Position numbers and translations under genes: made by a program. Under the pieces are notes generated by a model. It was given only the letters and a program-made list of their open reading frames with translations. It did not search any database and was not told the origin of the DNA. From Pseudomonadota bacterium (GTDB lineage Bacteria; Pseudomonadota; Alphaproteobacteria; Rickettsiales; SXRF01), in NCBI GenBank assembly GCA_963205245.1, contig CAUJIB010000049.1, positions 1 through 33,074 on the forward strand: DNA of 33,074 nucleotides, written 5' to 3'. Below, piece after piece: positions 1 to 8,083 of this stretch (position 1 is its first letter; each line of letters starts with the position of its first letter).

Positions 1-1
1 G

Positions 2-292
2 GCAGCTTTTACCAGCACCACCGCTATGGTGATTCTTGGTGCCGCGGCATTATTTACAGCTATTGCCATTGGCTCACGCTTTATGGCATCTAAGCATTTT
101 CATACTGCTAATTTTAACTCTACTGAAATAAACGCCCAGCATACCGCTAAATACATAGCTCAGGAATTAAAAACACAAGCTGCCTGCGTTACTCAGGAAC
201 ACCCAGAAAATACCCGTGCAGACGGCAAGCAATGGGCACAAGTAATACAACCAAAAGAAACCTCTAGCTCCGTCTCTTTTGCCAGACATTAA
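2..292 (+). CDS. Unknown protein with one membrane segment, probably partial at the window edge
   Basis: The reading frame is open to the left edge of the window: no stop lies upstream of the first ATG at 26, and that ATG has no Shine-Dalgarno. The gene therefore probably begins outside the window. The visible part opens with a hydrophobic stretch (around MVILGAAALFTAIAIG) that would make one membrane helix or signal anchor, followed by about 65 polar residues. A 27-base gap separates it from the next gene on the same strand, so the two may be co-transcribed. I recognise no family. The helix followed by an N/T/Q-rich polar region is loosely pseudopilin-like, but there is no G-xxxx-E processing motif, so I do not claim that. 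Confidence 0.5.
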   Translation, partial: AAFTSTTAMVILGAAALFTAIAIGSRFMASKHFHTANFNSTEINAQHTAKYIAQELKTQAACVTQEHPENTRADGKQWAQVIQPKETSSSVSFARH

Positions 293-319
293 AAATCTTC
301 AACTTAAAAGGATTAGAAA

Positions 320-700
320 ATGCAACTTTCTGCAGATAACATATACATATCCAATATAGAAAACGATCAAAATGCATTAAAACGCGATTCTTTTCCTCAA
401 GGAGCTTTATCCAAAGAGTTAAAAACCTCGCTAAAAACTGCCTTAGCAAACATGAGCGACAAGGAATTTACAAAATTTTGGGAAAAGCATAAAGACGGCC
501 TACATCCTAAAAAGCAAACTCTACAAACCCTATCTTCATGGGTTGGCATTGGTGAACACCCTAATGAACAAGGTACTTTTACTGCCATAATGAGCGAAGA
601 ATTGGTAACCCGACAAGCCCGTCCAATAAAAGCATCTCCAGAAGTAGCCAATGTAACAAGTTCTGGAACAAAATCATCACTAAACATAGCAAAAGCTTAA
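320..700 (+). CDS. Hypothetical protein, 126 aa
   Basis: The ATG at 320 is preceded by AAAAGGA about 9 bases upstream, a plausible ribosome binding site. The product is polar, lysine- and serine-rich, and has no signal peptide or membrane helix, so it is probably cytoplasmic. A charged helical stretch (MSDKEFTKFWEKHKDG) lies in the middle and the C-terminus is low complexity. I recognise no domain. The gene lies directly after another small unknown gene. Its TAA stop (698-700) overlaps the TAA stop of uvrC on the other strand (697-699), so the two genes converge with no room for a terminator. It is probably real because of its ribosome binding site and clean placement, but its function is unknown. 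Confidence 0.6.
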   Translation: MQLSADNIYISNIENDQNALKRDSFPQGALSKELKTSLKTALANMSDKEFTKFWEKHKDGLHPKKQTLQTLSSWVGIGEHPNEQGTFTAIMSEELVTRQARPIKASPEVANVTSSGTKSSLNIAKA

Positions 701-2562
701 TCACTACCACCGTGGAAATGCCGGTAAATGGCGGCGGCTTTTTCTTTGCTGATTCCTTCTACACTTGCGATTTCTTCAATGCTTGCTGCGGCTACTGCCC
801 GCGCTGAACCGAAATGATGGAGCAAGGCTTTTTTACGCGCCGCGCCGATTCCCGTTATAACATCCAGCTCTGAAACCTGCATGGATTTACTGCGCTTGTT
901 GCGGTGCGCGCCAATAGCGAAGCGATGCGCCTCATCCCGCAACCGCTGCAAATAATGCAGCACCGGATCATTCACAGGCAGTTGAAAAGCCTCCCTGCTG
1001 GTCATAAAAAAATGTTCGCGTCCAGCATTCCTATCTTCACCTTTGGCGATGCCTACATATATAATATCACTAATTCCAAGCTCTTCAAAAACCTGTGTAG
1101 CAATGCTTAACTGCCCTGCCCCGCCATCTATTAATACAAGGTCAGGCTTGTTGTCTTTTTCTTCCTGCAAGCGCTTGAAACGCCTAGTAAGAACTTCACG
1201 CAACATGGCATAATCATCACCGCCTACCGTATCAGCTCTTTTTATGTCAAACTTACGATACTGATTTTTGATAAAGCCATTTTCTCCGGCAACTATCATT
1301 GCCCCTACAGAATTGGTACCGCTGATATGGCTGTTATCATAAACTTCTATGCGTTTTGGAATATCATCCAAGCAGAATAATTCCTGTACAGCCTGCAATG
1401 CTTTCTTTTGTGATACACTACTTGCCAGATGGCGAACCAGTGCTTCTTTTGCATTACGCAAAGCCTGTTCCATTAATTCACGCTTATCACCGCGCTGTGG
1501 AAAAACTATATTAACCATGTAATCGTTACTAAGGCGTAATGCTTCTTCCAAAAGTTCTGTATCATCTAATTCTTCGCTCACTAAAATAAGTTTTGGCACT
1601 GGCTGCGATTGATAAAACTGTCCGATAAAGCTGGATATAACTTCACTAGATTTATGCTCATGGGTATTACTTGGAAAATAATTTTTACTGCCGTAATTAC
1701 GTCCGCCGCGAAAACTGAAAATCTGCACACAACAATTATCACCATCACGGGCAATGGCAATTAAATCTGCATCTTCTATTGTGCTGCTGTTTAACTTACT
1801 TTGTTGCTGCACCTGAGTGATTGAGCGGATACGGTCACGGATTGTCCCAGCTTTTTCATAATCCATTGCTATGCTTGCAGCCTGCATCTGCTGCAATAAT
1901 TCTTCCTGAATCTGCCTGCTTTTTCCTGATAAAAAATCCTGTGCCTGACGATTAAGGTCGGCATAATCTTCCTTGCTGATATAATTTACGCAGGGAGCAG
2001 AACAGCGTTTTATTTGATACTGCAAACATGGGCGCGTACGATTTTTGAAAATATTATCACTACAATTTCTAAGCAGGAATGCTTTTTGCAATAGGGTAAT
2101 TGTTTCATCAACCGCACCGGCAGAAACAAACGGACCGAAATATTTTTCTTTGCTTTCTTTTGCCCCACGATGCTTATATATCCTAGGAAAATCATGAGAA
2201 ACAGAAAGAGCTATATAAGGAAATGATTTATCGTCTTTGAGCAAAATATTATAACGCGGCGAATATTTTTTTATCATATTCGCTTCCAGCAATAACGCTT
2301 CTGCTTCCGAGCGTGTAGTAATAATTTCCATTTTGACTGTCATGGAAATCATCCGCTGCAAACGTGTGTTAAGGGCAGAAGTATTTATATAATTCATCAC
2401 CCGATTTTTTAGACTCTTCGCTTTACCAACATATAAAGTATCATCATTCGCACCAATCATACGGTACACGCCAGATGAATGGGACAATCCATTCGCGTAA
2501 CTTTTTATAATTTTACGTCCGCTTGAAAGAGATTCCTCTGATGACATTCTTTGTATTTCCAT
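697..2562 (-). CDS. uvrC: UvrABC excinuclease subunit C
   Basis: This is the nuclease subunit of nucleotide excision repair, which cuts on both sides of a lesion after UvrA/UvrB recognition. At 621 aa it has normal family length. The domains are in order: a GIY-YIG nuclease domain (about residues 30-110, GVYRM and LYVGKAKSLKNRV), a cysteine-bearing linker (RPCLQYQIKRCSAPC), a UVR helical hairpin that binds UvrB (about 215-255, MDYEKAGTIRDRI), the RNase H-like second nuclease with YDNSH (Asp about 409), LVLIDGGAGQL and the late HRFAI histidine, and a C-terminal helix-hairpin-helix pair (ITGIGAARKKALL). The acidic and histidine residues expected of the 5' incision site are all visible. The ATG at 2562 is used; no stronger alternative is seen. 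The gene stands alone and converges with the 126-aa unknown. Confidence 0.97.
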   Translation of the reverse strand: MEIQRMSSEESLSSGRKIIKSYANGLSHSSGVYRMIGANDDTLYVGKAKSLKNRVMNYINTSALNTRLQRMISMTVKMEIITTRSEAEALLLEANMIKKYSPRYNILLKDDKSFPYIALSVSHDFPRIYKHRGAKESKEKYFGPFVSAGAVDETITLLQKAFLLRNCSDNIFKNRTRPCLQYQIKRCSAPCVNYISKEDYADLNRQAQDFLSGKSRQIQEELLQQMQAASIAMDYEKAGTIRDRIRSITQVQQQSKLNSSTIEDADLIAIARDGDNCCVQIFSFRGGRNYGSKNYFPSNTHEHKSSEVISSFIGQFYQSQPVPKLILVSEELDDTELLEEALRLSNDYMVNIVFPQRGDKRELMEQALRNAKEALVRHLASSVSQKKALQAVQELFCLDDIPKRIEVYDNSHISGTNSVGAMIVAGENGFIKNQYRKFDIKRADTVGGDDYAMLREVLTRRFKRLQEEKDNKPDLVLIDGGAGQLSIATQVFEELGISDIIYVGIAKGEDRNAGREHFFMTSREAFQLPVNDPVLHYLQRLRDEAHRFAIGAHRNKRSKSMQVSELDVITGIGAARKKALLHHFGSARAVAAASIEEIASVEGISKEKAAAIYRHFHGGSD

Positions 2563-3057
2563 GACTTATATCTAATAGGTAACAGTTAATTTTCAACCTT
2601 ATAAAATAGCCCACATTTTCTGTGGATAACTCTGTGAGCAAGCATAAAAATTATACAAGTTACTAAGGCTAATCCTAGCATTTTTCCCAATTGCCTAAAA
2701 AATAGGCAGTTTTACAAACCATTGTTTTACATGAATATTATTTAATTCGTTACCGTAATATTCCCTCAATTTACAATTTATTTACCAATACCTAGAATTA
2801 ACTTTTATGCTGTGTACAAAAACCTCAATAAAACCCTTCCATTGTAAGTGGCTAGGAAATTTTTGCCTACTGAAAATAGAGCGTTTCTGACAGTTAAAAT
2901 CTTATATAAATTTCATTTTTTTTTAATGCTTAATTGATAGCATATACATATCAGTCATTTGATATGCTGAGAATACGTACTTTCTAAGTGTTAATATAGC
3001 TGATGAAATAATTTATTACAAACTATAGTACAATTATTAAATCATCACATTAATTAT
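2563..3057. other. Gene-free AT-rich intergenic region with small inverted repeats
   Basis: This stretch lies between the divergent uvrC and pseudopilin genes and has no convincing ORF. It contains a perfect 6-bp hairpin, TGCCTA-aaaaa-TAGGCA (2692-2708), and a nested inverted repeat, CATATCA-gtcatt-TGATATG (2947-2966), flanked by a second pair AGCATAT/ATATGCT (2939-2945 and 2962-2968). A TATAGT hexamer at 3024-3029 could be a -10 box for the pilus cluster, but no good -35 box is correctly spaced. It probably holds both divergent promoters; their positions are uncertain. Confidence 0.5.
2939..2968. repeat. Nested inverted repeat, possible operator upstream of the pilus-like cluster
   Basis: AGCATAT (2939-2945) and ATATGCT (2962-2968) form one inverted pair. 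CATATCA (2947-2953) and TGATATG (2960-2966) form a second, partly overlapping pair with a 6-base spacer. The site lies about 90-120 bases before the TadG-like start. Such symmetry can bind a dimeric regulator, but in an AT-rich stretch it could also arise by chance. There is no direct evidence for a regulator. Confidence 0.3.
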
Positions 3058-4323
3058 ATGAAAATATACCGTAAATTTCCAATTGAATATAGAAAGCTGC
3101 AAGATTCGCAACAAGGCTCGGTTATGGTGCTGTGGGCTTTGACGTTGTCTGCAACAGTAGGGATGATAGGTATAGGCTTGGAAACCGGAAACTGGTATCT
3201 TACCAAGCGTAACCTTCAATCATCAACAGATGCAGCAGCAATAGGTGCAGCATATGAAAATAATTCAACAGCGCGTACCTCAAGTGCCAGTACGGAAATG
3301 ACACGTAACGGTTTTGGCAGCAGCGCAGGAGTTACGGTCACCGTAAACAATCCTCCGTTAAATGGCAGCTATACCACCAATAGCAACGCTGTTGAAGTCA
3401 TCGCTTCACAACCACAACCTACAATGTTTTCCGCCGTTCTTATGTCACAAACTCCGGTTATAACAGTTCGATCTGTTGCCGTTCGTCAAACGGCTGGTAA
3501 TGCCTGTGTACTAGCTCTAAATAGCCTGTCTGCCGATACATTATTAGCAAGCGGCAGTGCTATACTTAATATGCCCAACTGTATGATCGCCGCCAATTCC
3601 ACTAATAACGGCGCTATTGACATCAAGGGTAATAGCACCGTTACAGTTCAGGGATTATATACACCCGGTAGTTATAGCGTAAACGGCTCGGCAGTCCTAA
3701 CCAGTTCTACAACCCCTGTTACTGATGGTAATCCATTGCCAGACCCGTATTCCAGCTTAGCTATCCCCTCATATTCAGGATGTGATTACAATAATTACTC
3801 TACCAACAACACTATCACAATAAATCCTGGTGTATATTGCGGCGGATTCTCACTTAATGCCCATGCCGATGTTACTATGAACCCCGGCGTTTACATTATG
3901 GATAGTGGAAGTTTTAGCATAAACGGGCAGGCCACTCTAACCGGTACAGGTGTTACCATTATCTTAACCAGCAGCACTGGCAGCAGCTACCCTACAGTTA
4001 GTATTAACGGTGGTGCGGAAGTAAATTTAACAGCCCCTACCAGTGGCACATATTCCGGCATGGCATTTTACCAAGATAGAAATGCACCCCTCAATAATTC
4101 TAATAGCTTTAATGGCGGCTCTACTATGAATATTAATGGCTCTGTTTATTTCCCTAAAGGTCAGACCACATTTAATGGAGGAAACTCTATAACAACTCCA
4201 TGTACACAAATTGTGGCCTATACTATAACTTTTAACGGCAATAACACCACGTCAATCAATTGCCCGACCAGCAACAGTATAACTCCAATAACAATACCAG
4301 CTTCTGTGACGTTAGAGGAATAG
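3058..4323 (+). CDS. TadG-like pilus-assembly protein with a beta-rich repetitive C-terminal region
   Basis: The N-terminus (about residues 18-65: QGSVMVLWALTLSATVGMIG, then LQSSTDAAAIGAA) matches the TadE/TadG-like 'putative Flp pilus-assembly' domain (Tad, PF13400 type): one membrane helix followed by a conserved amphipathic helix. Residues of about 150-400 are rich in N, G, S and T, with repeated short strands such as SINGQATLTG, ITINPGVYCGG and MNINGSVYFP, which suggests a beta-helix or beta-solenoid surface domain. Cysteines are few. A glycine at position 20 sits where pseudopilins are cleaved, but there is no Glu at +5, as expected for TadG rather than TadE. It is the first gene of a four-gene cluster and lies only 4 bases before the next. 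Likely an inner-membrane-anchored extracytoplasmic protein of a Tad-type pilus or a relative; its exact role is unknown. Confidence 0.82.
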   Translation: MKIYRKFPIEYRKLQDSQQGSVMVLWALTLSATVGMIGIGLETGNWYLTKRNLQSSTDAAAIGAAYENNSTARTSSASTEMTRNGFGSSAGVTVTVNNPPLNGSYTTNSNAVEVIASQPQPTMFSAVLMSQTPVITVRSVAVRQTAGNACVLALNSLSADTLLASGSAILNMPNCMIAANSTNNGAIDIKGNSTVTVQGLYTPGSYSVNGSAVLTSSTTPVTDGNPLPDPYSSLAIPSYSGCDYNNYSTNNTITINPGVYCGGFSLNAHADVTMNPGVYIMDSGSFSINGQATLTGTGVTIILTSSTGSSYPTVSINGGAEVNLTAPTSGTYSGMAFYQDRNAPLNNSNSFNGGSTMNINGSVYFPKGQTTFNGGNSITTPCTQIVAYTITFNGNNTTSINCPTSNSITPITIPASVTLEE

Positions 4324-4327
4324 CGAT

Positions 4328-4783
4328 ATGTTATTTATATTTAGGAAAAAACTAAAAGCATTTTATTCTGATTGCCAAGGCTTGGCGGCATTAGAGATGG
4401 CTCTTATTATAAGTGCTGTATTTGCCGCCACACCGCTTATTTTTGATCTGGCAGCAATAATTAATGCCTCTAATACTCTTGGGGGTGGCTTACGCGCCGG
4501 TGTGCAGCTTGCTACTTTTCAACCAAGTAACACTTCTGGCATAACTCAGACTATACAAACAGCCAGTGGTTTTGAAGCTAATTCAGTAACCGTCAGCACA
4601 TCTGAATTTTGTGAATGCTCTGGAGTTAGTGCCACTTGTGGCGTTGCTTGTTATGGGGGAGCTAATCCATATAAATATATAACTTTAACCGCCAATTATT
4701 CTGTCCCAGTTCTTCTAAAATATCCGGGATTTGACAATGCAACTTATCCAATAAGCAAATCCATAACCGTTCGTACCCAATAA
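4328..4783 (+). CDS. TadE-like pseudopilin, cysteine-rich
   Basis: A 151-aa protein with a short basic N-terminus, then Gly18-LAAL-Glu23, fitting the G|xxxxE cleavage pattern of TadE/TadF pseudopilins, followed by a hydrophobic helix (ALIISAVFAATPLIFDLAAI). Known TadE/F proteins are processed by the prepilin peptidase TadV and act as minor pilins. The extracytoplasmic part has an unusual cysteine cluster (EFCECSGVSATCGVACYGG) not seen in its neighbour. It starts 4 bases after the TadG-like stop, with AGAGGA just upstream as ribosome binding site inside the end of that gene, so translation is probably coupled. No peptidase, ATPase or secretin gene is in the window. Confidence 0.83.
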   Translation: MLFIFRKKLKAFYSDCQGLAALEMALIISAVFAATPLIFDLAAIINASNTLGGGLRAGVQLATFQPSNTSGITQTIQTASGFEANSVTVSTSEFCECSGVSATCGVACYGGANPYKYITLTANYSVPVLLKYPGFDNATYPISKSITVRTQ

Positions 4784-4787
4784 AATT

Positions 4788-5186
4788 ATGCAAAACAAAC
4801 TAAAAAAACTTTGGAAAAACAATGAAGGTTCAGAAGCCATAGAGATGGCCTTTGTGCTTCCTGTTTTCTTATTATTTGTACTTGGCATTATTGAGTTCGG
4901 TAGAGCATACTGGATTATGCATTCTATGCAGCTTTCTATAGATGAAGCAGGAAGATATGCAATGCTGAATACAACAGCAAGCGATACGCAAATAGTTTCC
5001 ACGGCAAAAGGCAACCTTTATGGATTAAACTCCAATGATTTTACTGTAACATCTACATCGCAAACTATAAGTGGGGTAAATTATAAACGCATTGTCGCAA
5101 CTTATGTTTTTTCATTTACTGTACCGAATCTTTTACCATTTGGTAATTTAACCCTTACCCGTCAAACTACAGTTCCGCTTTTATAG
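4788..5186 (+). CDS. TadE-like pseudopilin
   Basis: A 132-aa protein with a lysine-rich start and a textbook TadE motif: Gly14-SEAI-Glu19 followed by MAFVLPVFLLFVLGIIEFGRA. This is the TadE-like family (PF07811 type), with G|xxxxE processing and a membrane/assembly helix, then a small beta-rich extracytoplasmic part ending in a hydrophobic, strand-like tail. It starts 4 bases after the previous gene, so it belongs to the same operon. It is a closer match to canonical TadE than the preceding cysteine-rich paralogue. A role as minor pilin or pilus-assembly factor is known for the family and inferred here. Confidence 0.88.
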   Translation: MQNKLKKLWKNNEGSEAIEMAFVLPVFLLFVLGIIEFGRAYWIMHSMQLSIDEAGRYAMLNTTASDTQIVSTAKGNLYGLNSNDFTVTSTSQTISGVNYKRIVATYVFSFTVPNLLPFGNLTLTRQTTVPLL

Positions 5187-5263
5187 ATCATATATCCTTC
5201 ATAATAAAATATTTTACTTATAGCCCCTTGCATATTCATATATAAACAAGTAGTTTATCCGTC

Positions 5264-6067
5264 ATGAGACGTTACAAAACAAACAACTGTTTTTTTGCTA
5301 TGGGTTTAAGCGTAGCATTGCTTTCAGGTTGCGACCAGATAGAGAGTTCACAAGAAAACCCTAAAACTGAAATTGAAACAGAATTACTCCGTAAAAATGG
5401 CAATAATCTGGTTGAAAGCGGAAAAGCAGAGGAGGCTGTTATTGTCTTCGATAAAATACTGGAATCAGATCCTAAAAATATTTTGGCTTATAACAGTAAA
5501 GCTATAGCTTTTGATCATGGAGGCAACCATCTCGCAGCACAGGATATTTATCAAGCTGCGCTATCAATAGATCCTGAATCACTTCTTATTAAAAATAATC
5601 TGGCTATGTCTCTTATCCTTAATCAACAGGCAAAACAGGCAATTGAAGTTCTTGAACCTATAGTAAAAGATGCTAAGAACAAAAAATCTCCGCACGTATC
5701 CATTATACGCCATAACCTTGCCTTAGCATACGGTGTTTCCGGACAACAGGAAAAAGCGACAAAACTGAACCTACAGGATATGAACAAAGAGCAAGCACAA
5801 GAAAATATTGTATTTTATGAAAAATACAGCAAGATTTACAATAAGCCAAAATCAAAAGACAATAGTGACAAGGAAACAAGTTCTTATAATTCAAAAAACA
5901 ATATTGGCTTTATAACTACTCCCCCACCTCCTCCGCAGATGCTCAAAAAACCAGATGTACCTGTAAAAATCTCCACAAAAAATACTGTAAAACCTGAATC
6001 TAAAACCACAACCATAGAGGATTCCACATTTTTTGGTAAGGATACGGTTTATAGCTACCCCAAATAA
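5264..6067 (+). CDS. TPR-repeat lipoprotein, TadD-like
   Basis: The N-terminus is a lipoprotein signal with lipobox LLSGC (Cys23), so the mature protein should be anchored in a membrane facing the periplasm. Residues of about 45-150 hold at least three tetratricopeptide repeats (GNNLVESGKAEEAVIVFDKI, AYNSKAIAFDHGGNHLAAQ, NNLAMSLILNQQAKQAIEVL), with a further one around HNLALAYGVSGQQEKA. The C-terminal third is low complexity and contains a PPPPP stretch. TadD, the TPR lipoprotein of Tad systems, helps outer-membrane secretin assembly; this gene directly follows TadG/TadE-like genes, which supports that reading. The gap of 77 bases to the previous gene allows either operon membership or a separate promoter. 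At 267 aa it is close to TadD size. Confidence 0.78.
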   Translation: MRRYKTNNCFFAMGLSVALLSGCDQIESSQENPKTEIETELLRKNGNNLVESGKAEEAVIVFDKILESDPKNILAYNSKAIAFDHGGNHLAAQDIYQAALSIDPESLLIKNNLAMSLILNQQAKQAIEVLEPIVKDAKNKKSPHVSIIRHNLALAYGVSGQQEKATKLNLQDMNKEQAQENIVFYEKYSKIYNKPKSKDNSDKETSSYNSKNNIGFITTPPPPPQMLKKPDVPVKISTKNTVKPESKTTTIEDSTFFGKDTVYSYPK

Positions 6068-6077
6068 TTCTCCATTA

Positions 6078-6105
6078 TTGACTTAATTTAACAAGAGCCT
6101 ATAGT
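6078..6105 (+). promoter_or_regulatory. Sigma70-like promoter for the kdp operon
   Basis: TTGACT (6078-6083), a 16-base spacer and TATAGT (6100-6105) give a near-consensus promoter. Transcription would begin near 6112, about 25 bases before the first micro-ORF. No operator for KdpE or another regulator can be recognised from the sequence. Confidence 0.62.
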
Positions 6106-6137
6106 GTGCTTTCGTAATCAACAAACAAGAGAATAAA

Positions 6138-6224
6138 ATGTTTTCATTTTTTGTGCTTGGTACATCATTCTTTATCATAACCTATGCTTTTATATGGCTA
6201 TGTGATTCCTTGAAGGAAGAGTAA
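6138..6224 (+). CDS. 28-aa membrane micro-protein at the head of the kdp operon
   Basis: This ORF is too short for the supplied track. It reads ATG to TAA in 29 codons, giving MFSFFVLGTSFFIITYAFIW then LCDSLKEE: one membrane helix with a short charged tail carrying CDSL. AAGAGA lies 6-8 bases before the ATG, and the kdpF ATG follows the stop by only 2 bases, which suggests translational coupling. It sits between the predicted promoter and kdpF, so it is transcribed with the pump. I recall comparable small hydrophobic ORFs in this position in other bacteria, but cannot check similarity here. It could be an accessory subunit of KdpFABC or a leader peptide; the membrane helix and lack of attenuator signals favour the former. 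Confidence 0.6.
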   Translation: MFSFFVLGTSFFIITYAFIWLCDSLKEE

Positions 6225-6226
6225 TT

Positions 6227-6316
6227 ATGGAGCTTTATATTATAGTTGGAATTATAGCTTTAGTTCTGTTTGTATATCTTGTTGTTGCGACCATTAAACC
6301 AGAAATTTTTCCATAG
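6227..6316 (+). CDS. kdpF: K+-transporting ATPase subunit KdpF
   Basis: A 29-codon ORF absent from the supplied track. The product begins MELYIIVGIIALVLFVYLVV and ends ATIKPEIFP, the typical KdpF pattern: a single membrane helix followed by a KPE(x)F tail. KdpF is a small subunit that stabilises the KdpFABC complex, binding between KdpA and KdpB in the inner membrane. The position, 15 bases before kdpA, and the tail motif make the assignment good. The GAAGGAAGAG upstream lies inside the end of the preceding micro-ORF and serves as its ribosome binding site. Confidence 0.88.
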   Translation: MELYIIVGIIALVLFVYLVVATIKPEIFP

Positions 6317-6331
6317 AATTTTCTTAAAATT

Positions 6332-8083
6332 ATGCCTACATACATTCATATTATATTATGTTTAGCTATTGTCACATTTAGTATAAAACCCCTTGGTATC
6401 TATATAGCTAATGTGTTCATGGGAAAACGAACCATATTAAGGAAATTACTTGGCTGGCTGGAAATATTAATTTACAAAATATGTAGTATAAATAACAAAG
6501 AAGAGATGGATTGGGTGCGCTATGCCAGCTCCATGGTTTTATTTGGTTTTTTAGGCTTTGCATTATTATTTTTTATTTTAATTTTTCAAAATTTCCTTCC
6601 CTTAAATCCACAGAACTTTGCAGGCGTTGCCCCAGACATTGCTTTTAATGCTGCCATAGGTTTTGTTACTAATGGTAACTGGCAGAGTTATGCTGGAGAA
6701 AACACCCTAAGTAACTTTTCACAAACTATCGGTCTTGCTGTACAGAATTTTGTGTCAACTGCCACCGGAATGGCAGCTTTTGCTGCTCTTGCCCGCGGTT
6801 TTTCCCGCAGGCAAACCAAAAATATAGGTAATTTTTATGTAGATGTAGTACGCGGCACTTTATACATATTCCTTCCTTTATCCTTTATTTTTGCTGTTTT
6901 TTTAACTTCCCAAGGGGTCATACAGAATATCTCCCCATATATTGAATATGCACCTCTTGAAAATTCCATTGCCGTAAATAATGATAACGAATCACACCCA
7001 AAATTAATTCCACAAGGAGCAGTCGCTTCACAGGTTGCAATCAGAACCATAGGTAGCGGCGGCGGAGGTTTTTTTGCGGTAAATGGTGCTCATCCTTTTG
7101 AAAACCCTACTCCCCTTACTAACTTTTTCCAGATCATAGCTATTTTACTAATACCGACTGCTATTATTTATGCTTTTGGTGTTATTATAGGTGACAGAAG
7201 GCAAGGCTGGGCATTGCTTGCAGTTATGTCTATAATCTTTATTCCGTCTCTTATAACCACAATTATATACGAGCAAAGCCCTAATCCATTATTCAATGAA
7301 AAAATAATTGATAGTTCTGCTGGCAATATGGAAGGTAAAGAAGTCAGATTCGGGACAGCTAACGCCTCTCTAAGGGCAACCGTAGCAACTGCTACATCTA
7401 ACAGCTCTCCTAATTATATGTTGGATTCTTTTTCACCACTTGGAGCACTAGCACCTATTATCCTGACCCAATTCAGTGAGGTTATTTTCGGCGGTATCGG
7501 AAGTGGTCTTTATAATATATTGGCATTTGTGATTCTTACTGTATTTATAGGCGGTCTTATGGTTGGTCGTGCGCCTGAATATATGGGCAAAAAGATAAGT
7601 ACATTTGATATAAAAATGGCATCAGTTATTATAATAGTTCCAGCAATGGTTGTATTATTTGGAACCGCTATAGCGGTTTCTACCGAGGCAGGTAAGGCTG
7701 GAATTTTTAATTACGGCGCACAAGGTTTTACCGAGATACTATATGCTTTTTCTTCTGCTGGAAATAATGATGGCGGTTCATTCGCCGGTCTAAAAACCAA
7801 TAGTGAATTTTATAATATCGCTCTTGCTATATCCATGTTCTGCAGTCGTTATTTTGTAATAACCTCTGCTATTGCTATTGCCGGTTCTTTTGCGAGTAAG
7901 AACATTTCTCCCATAAACGCGGGAACTCTGCCAACCCATACACCTAGTTTTGTATTCCTGCTGACTTGGATACTTATTATGGTGGGTATATTAACTTATA
8001 TTCCGTCAATTGTTTTTGGTCCAATTGCAGAACATCTTCATATAGAAAACCTAAAAAACAATAATATGATGACAATAAAATGA
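6332..8083 (+). CDS. kdpA: K+-transporting ATPase potassium-binding subunit KdpA
   Basis: KdpA is the channel-like subunit that binds and passes K+ in the high-affinity KdpFABC pump of the inner membrane. The product has 583 aa, slightly longer than the usual 555-565, with about ten membrane helices. The four pore-loop filter regions are recognisable: [11 protein letters not shown] (about 110), [19 protein letters not shown] (about 240), the [11 protein letters not shown] segment (about 388), and [16 protein letters not shown] (about 475). The ATG at 6332 lies 15 bases after kdpF but has no clear Shine-Dalgarno, so coupling with kdpF is likely. Its stop overlaps the kdpB start (ATGA). Confidence 0.97.
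   Translation: MPTYIHIILCLAIVTFSIKPLGIYIANVFMGKRTILRKLLGWLEILIYKICSINNKEEMDWVRYASSMVLFGFLGFALLFFILIFQNFLPLNPQNFAGVAPDIAFNAAIGFVTNGNWQSYAGENTLSNFSQTIGLAVQNFVSTATGMAAFAALARGFSRRQTKNIGNFYVDVVRGTLYIFLPLSFIFAVFLTSQGVIQNISPYIEYAPLENSIAVNNDNESHPKLIPQGAVASQVAIRTIGSGGGGFFAVNGAHPFENPTPLTNFFQIIAILLIPTAIIYAFGVIIGDRRQGWALLAVMSIIFIPSLITTIIYEQSPNPLFNEKIIDSSAGNMEGKEVRFGTANASLRATVATATSNSSPNYMLDSFSPLGALAPIILTQFSEVIFGGIGSGLYNILAFVILTVFIGGLMVGRAPEYMGKKISTFDIKMASVIIIVPAMVVLFGTAIAVSTEAGKAGIFNYGAQGFTEILYAFSSAGNNDGGSFAGLKTNSEFYNIALAISMFCSRYFVITSAIAIAGSFASKNISPINAGTLPTHTPSFVFLLTWILIMVGILTYIPSIVFGPIAEHLHIENLKNNNMMTIK

Noticed and set aside
2692-2714. TGCCTA-aaaaa-TAGGCA hairpin as a terminator
   Set aside because: It is followed by only GTTTTAC and lies downstream of no plus-strand gene; on the minus strand it would be upstream of uvrC.
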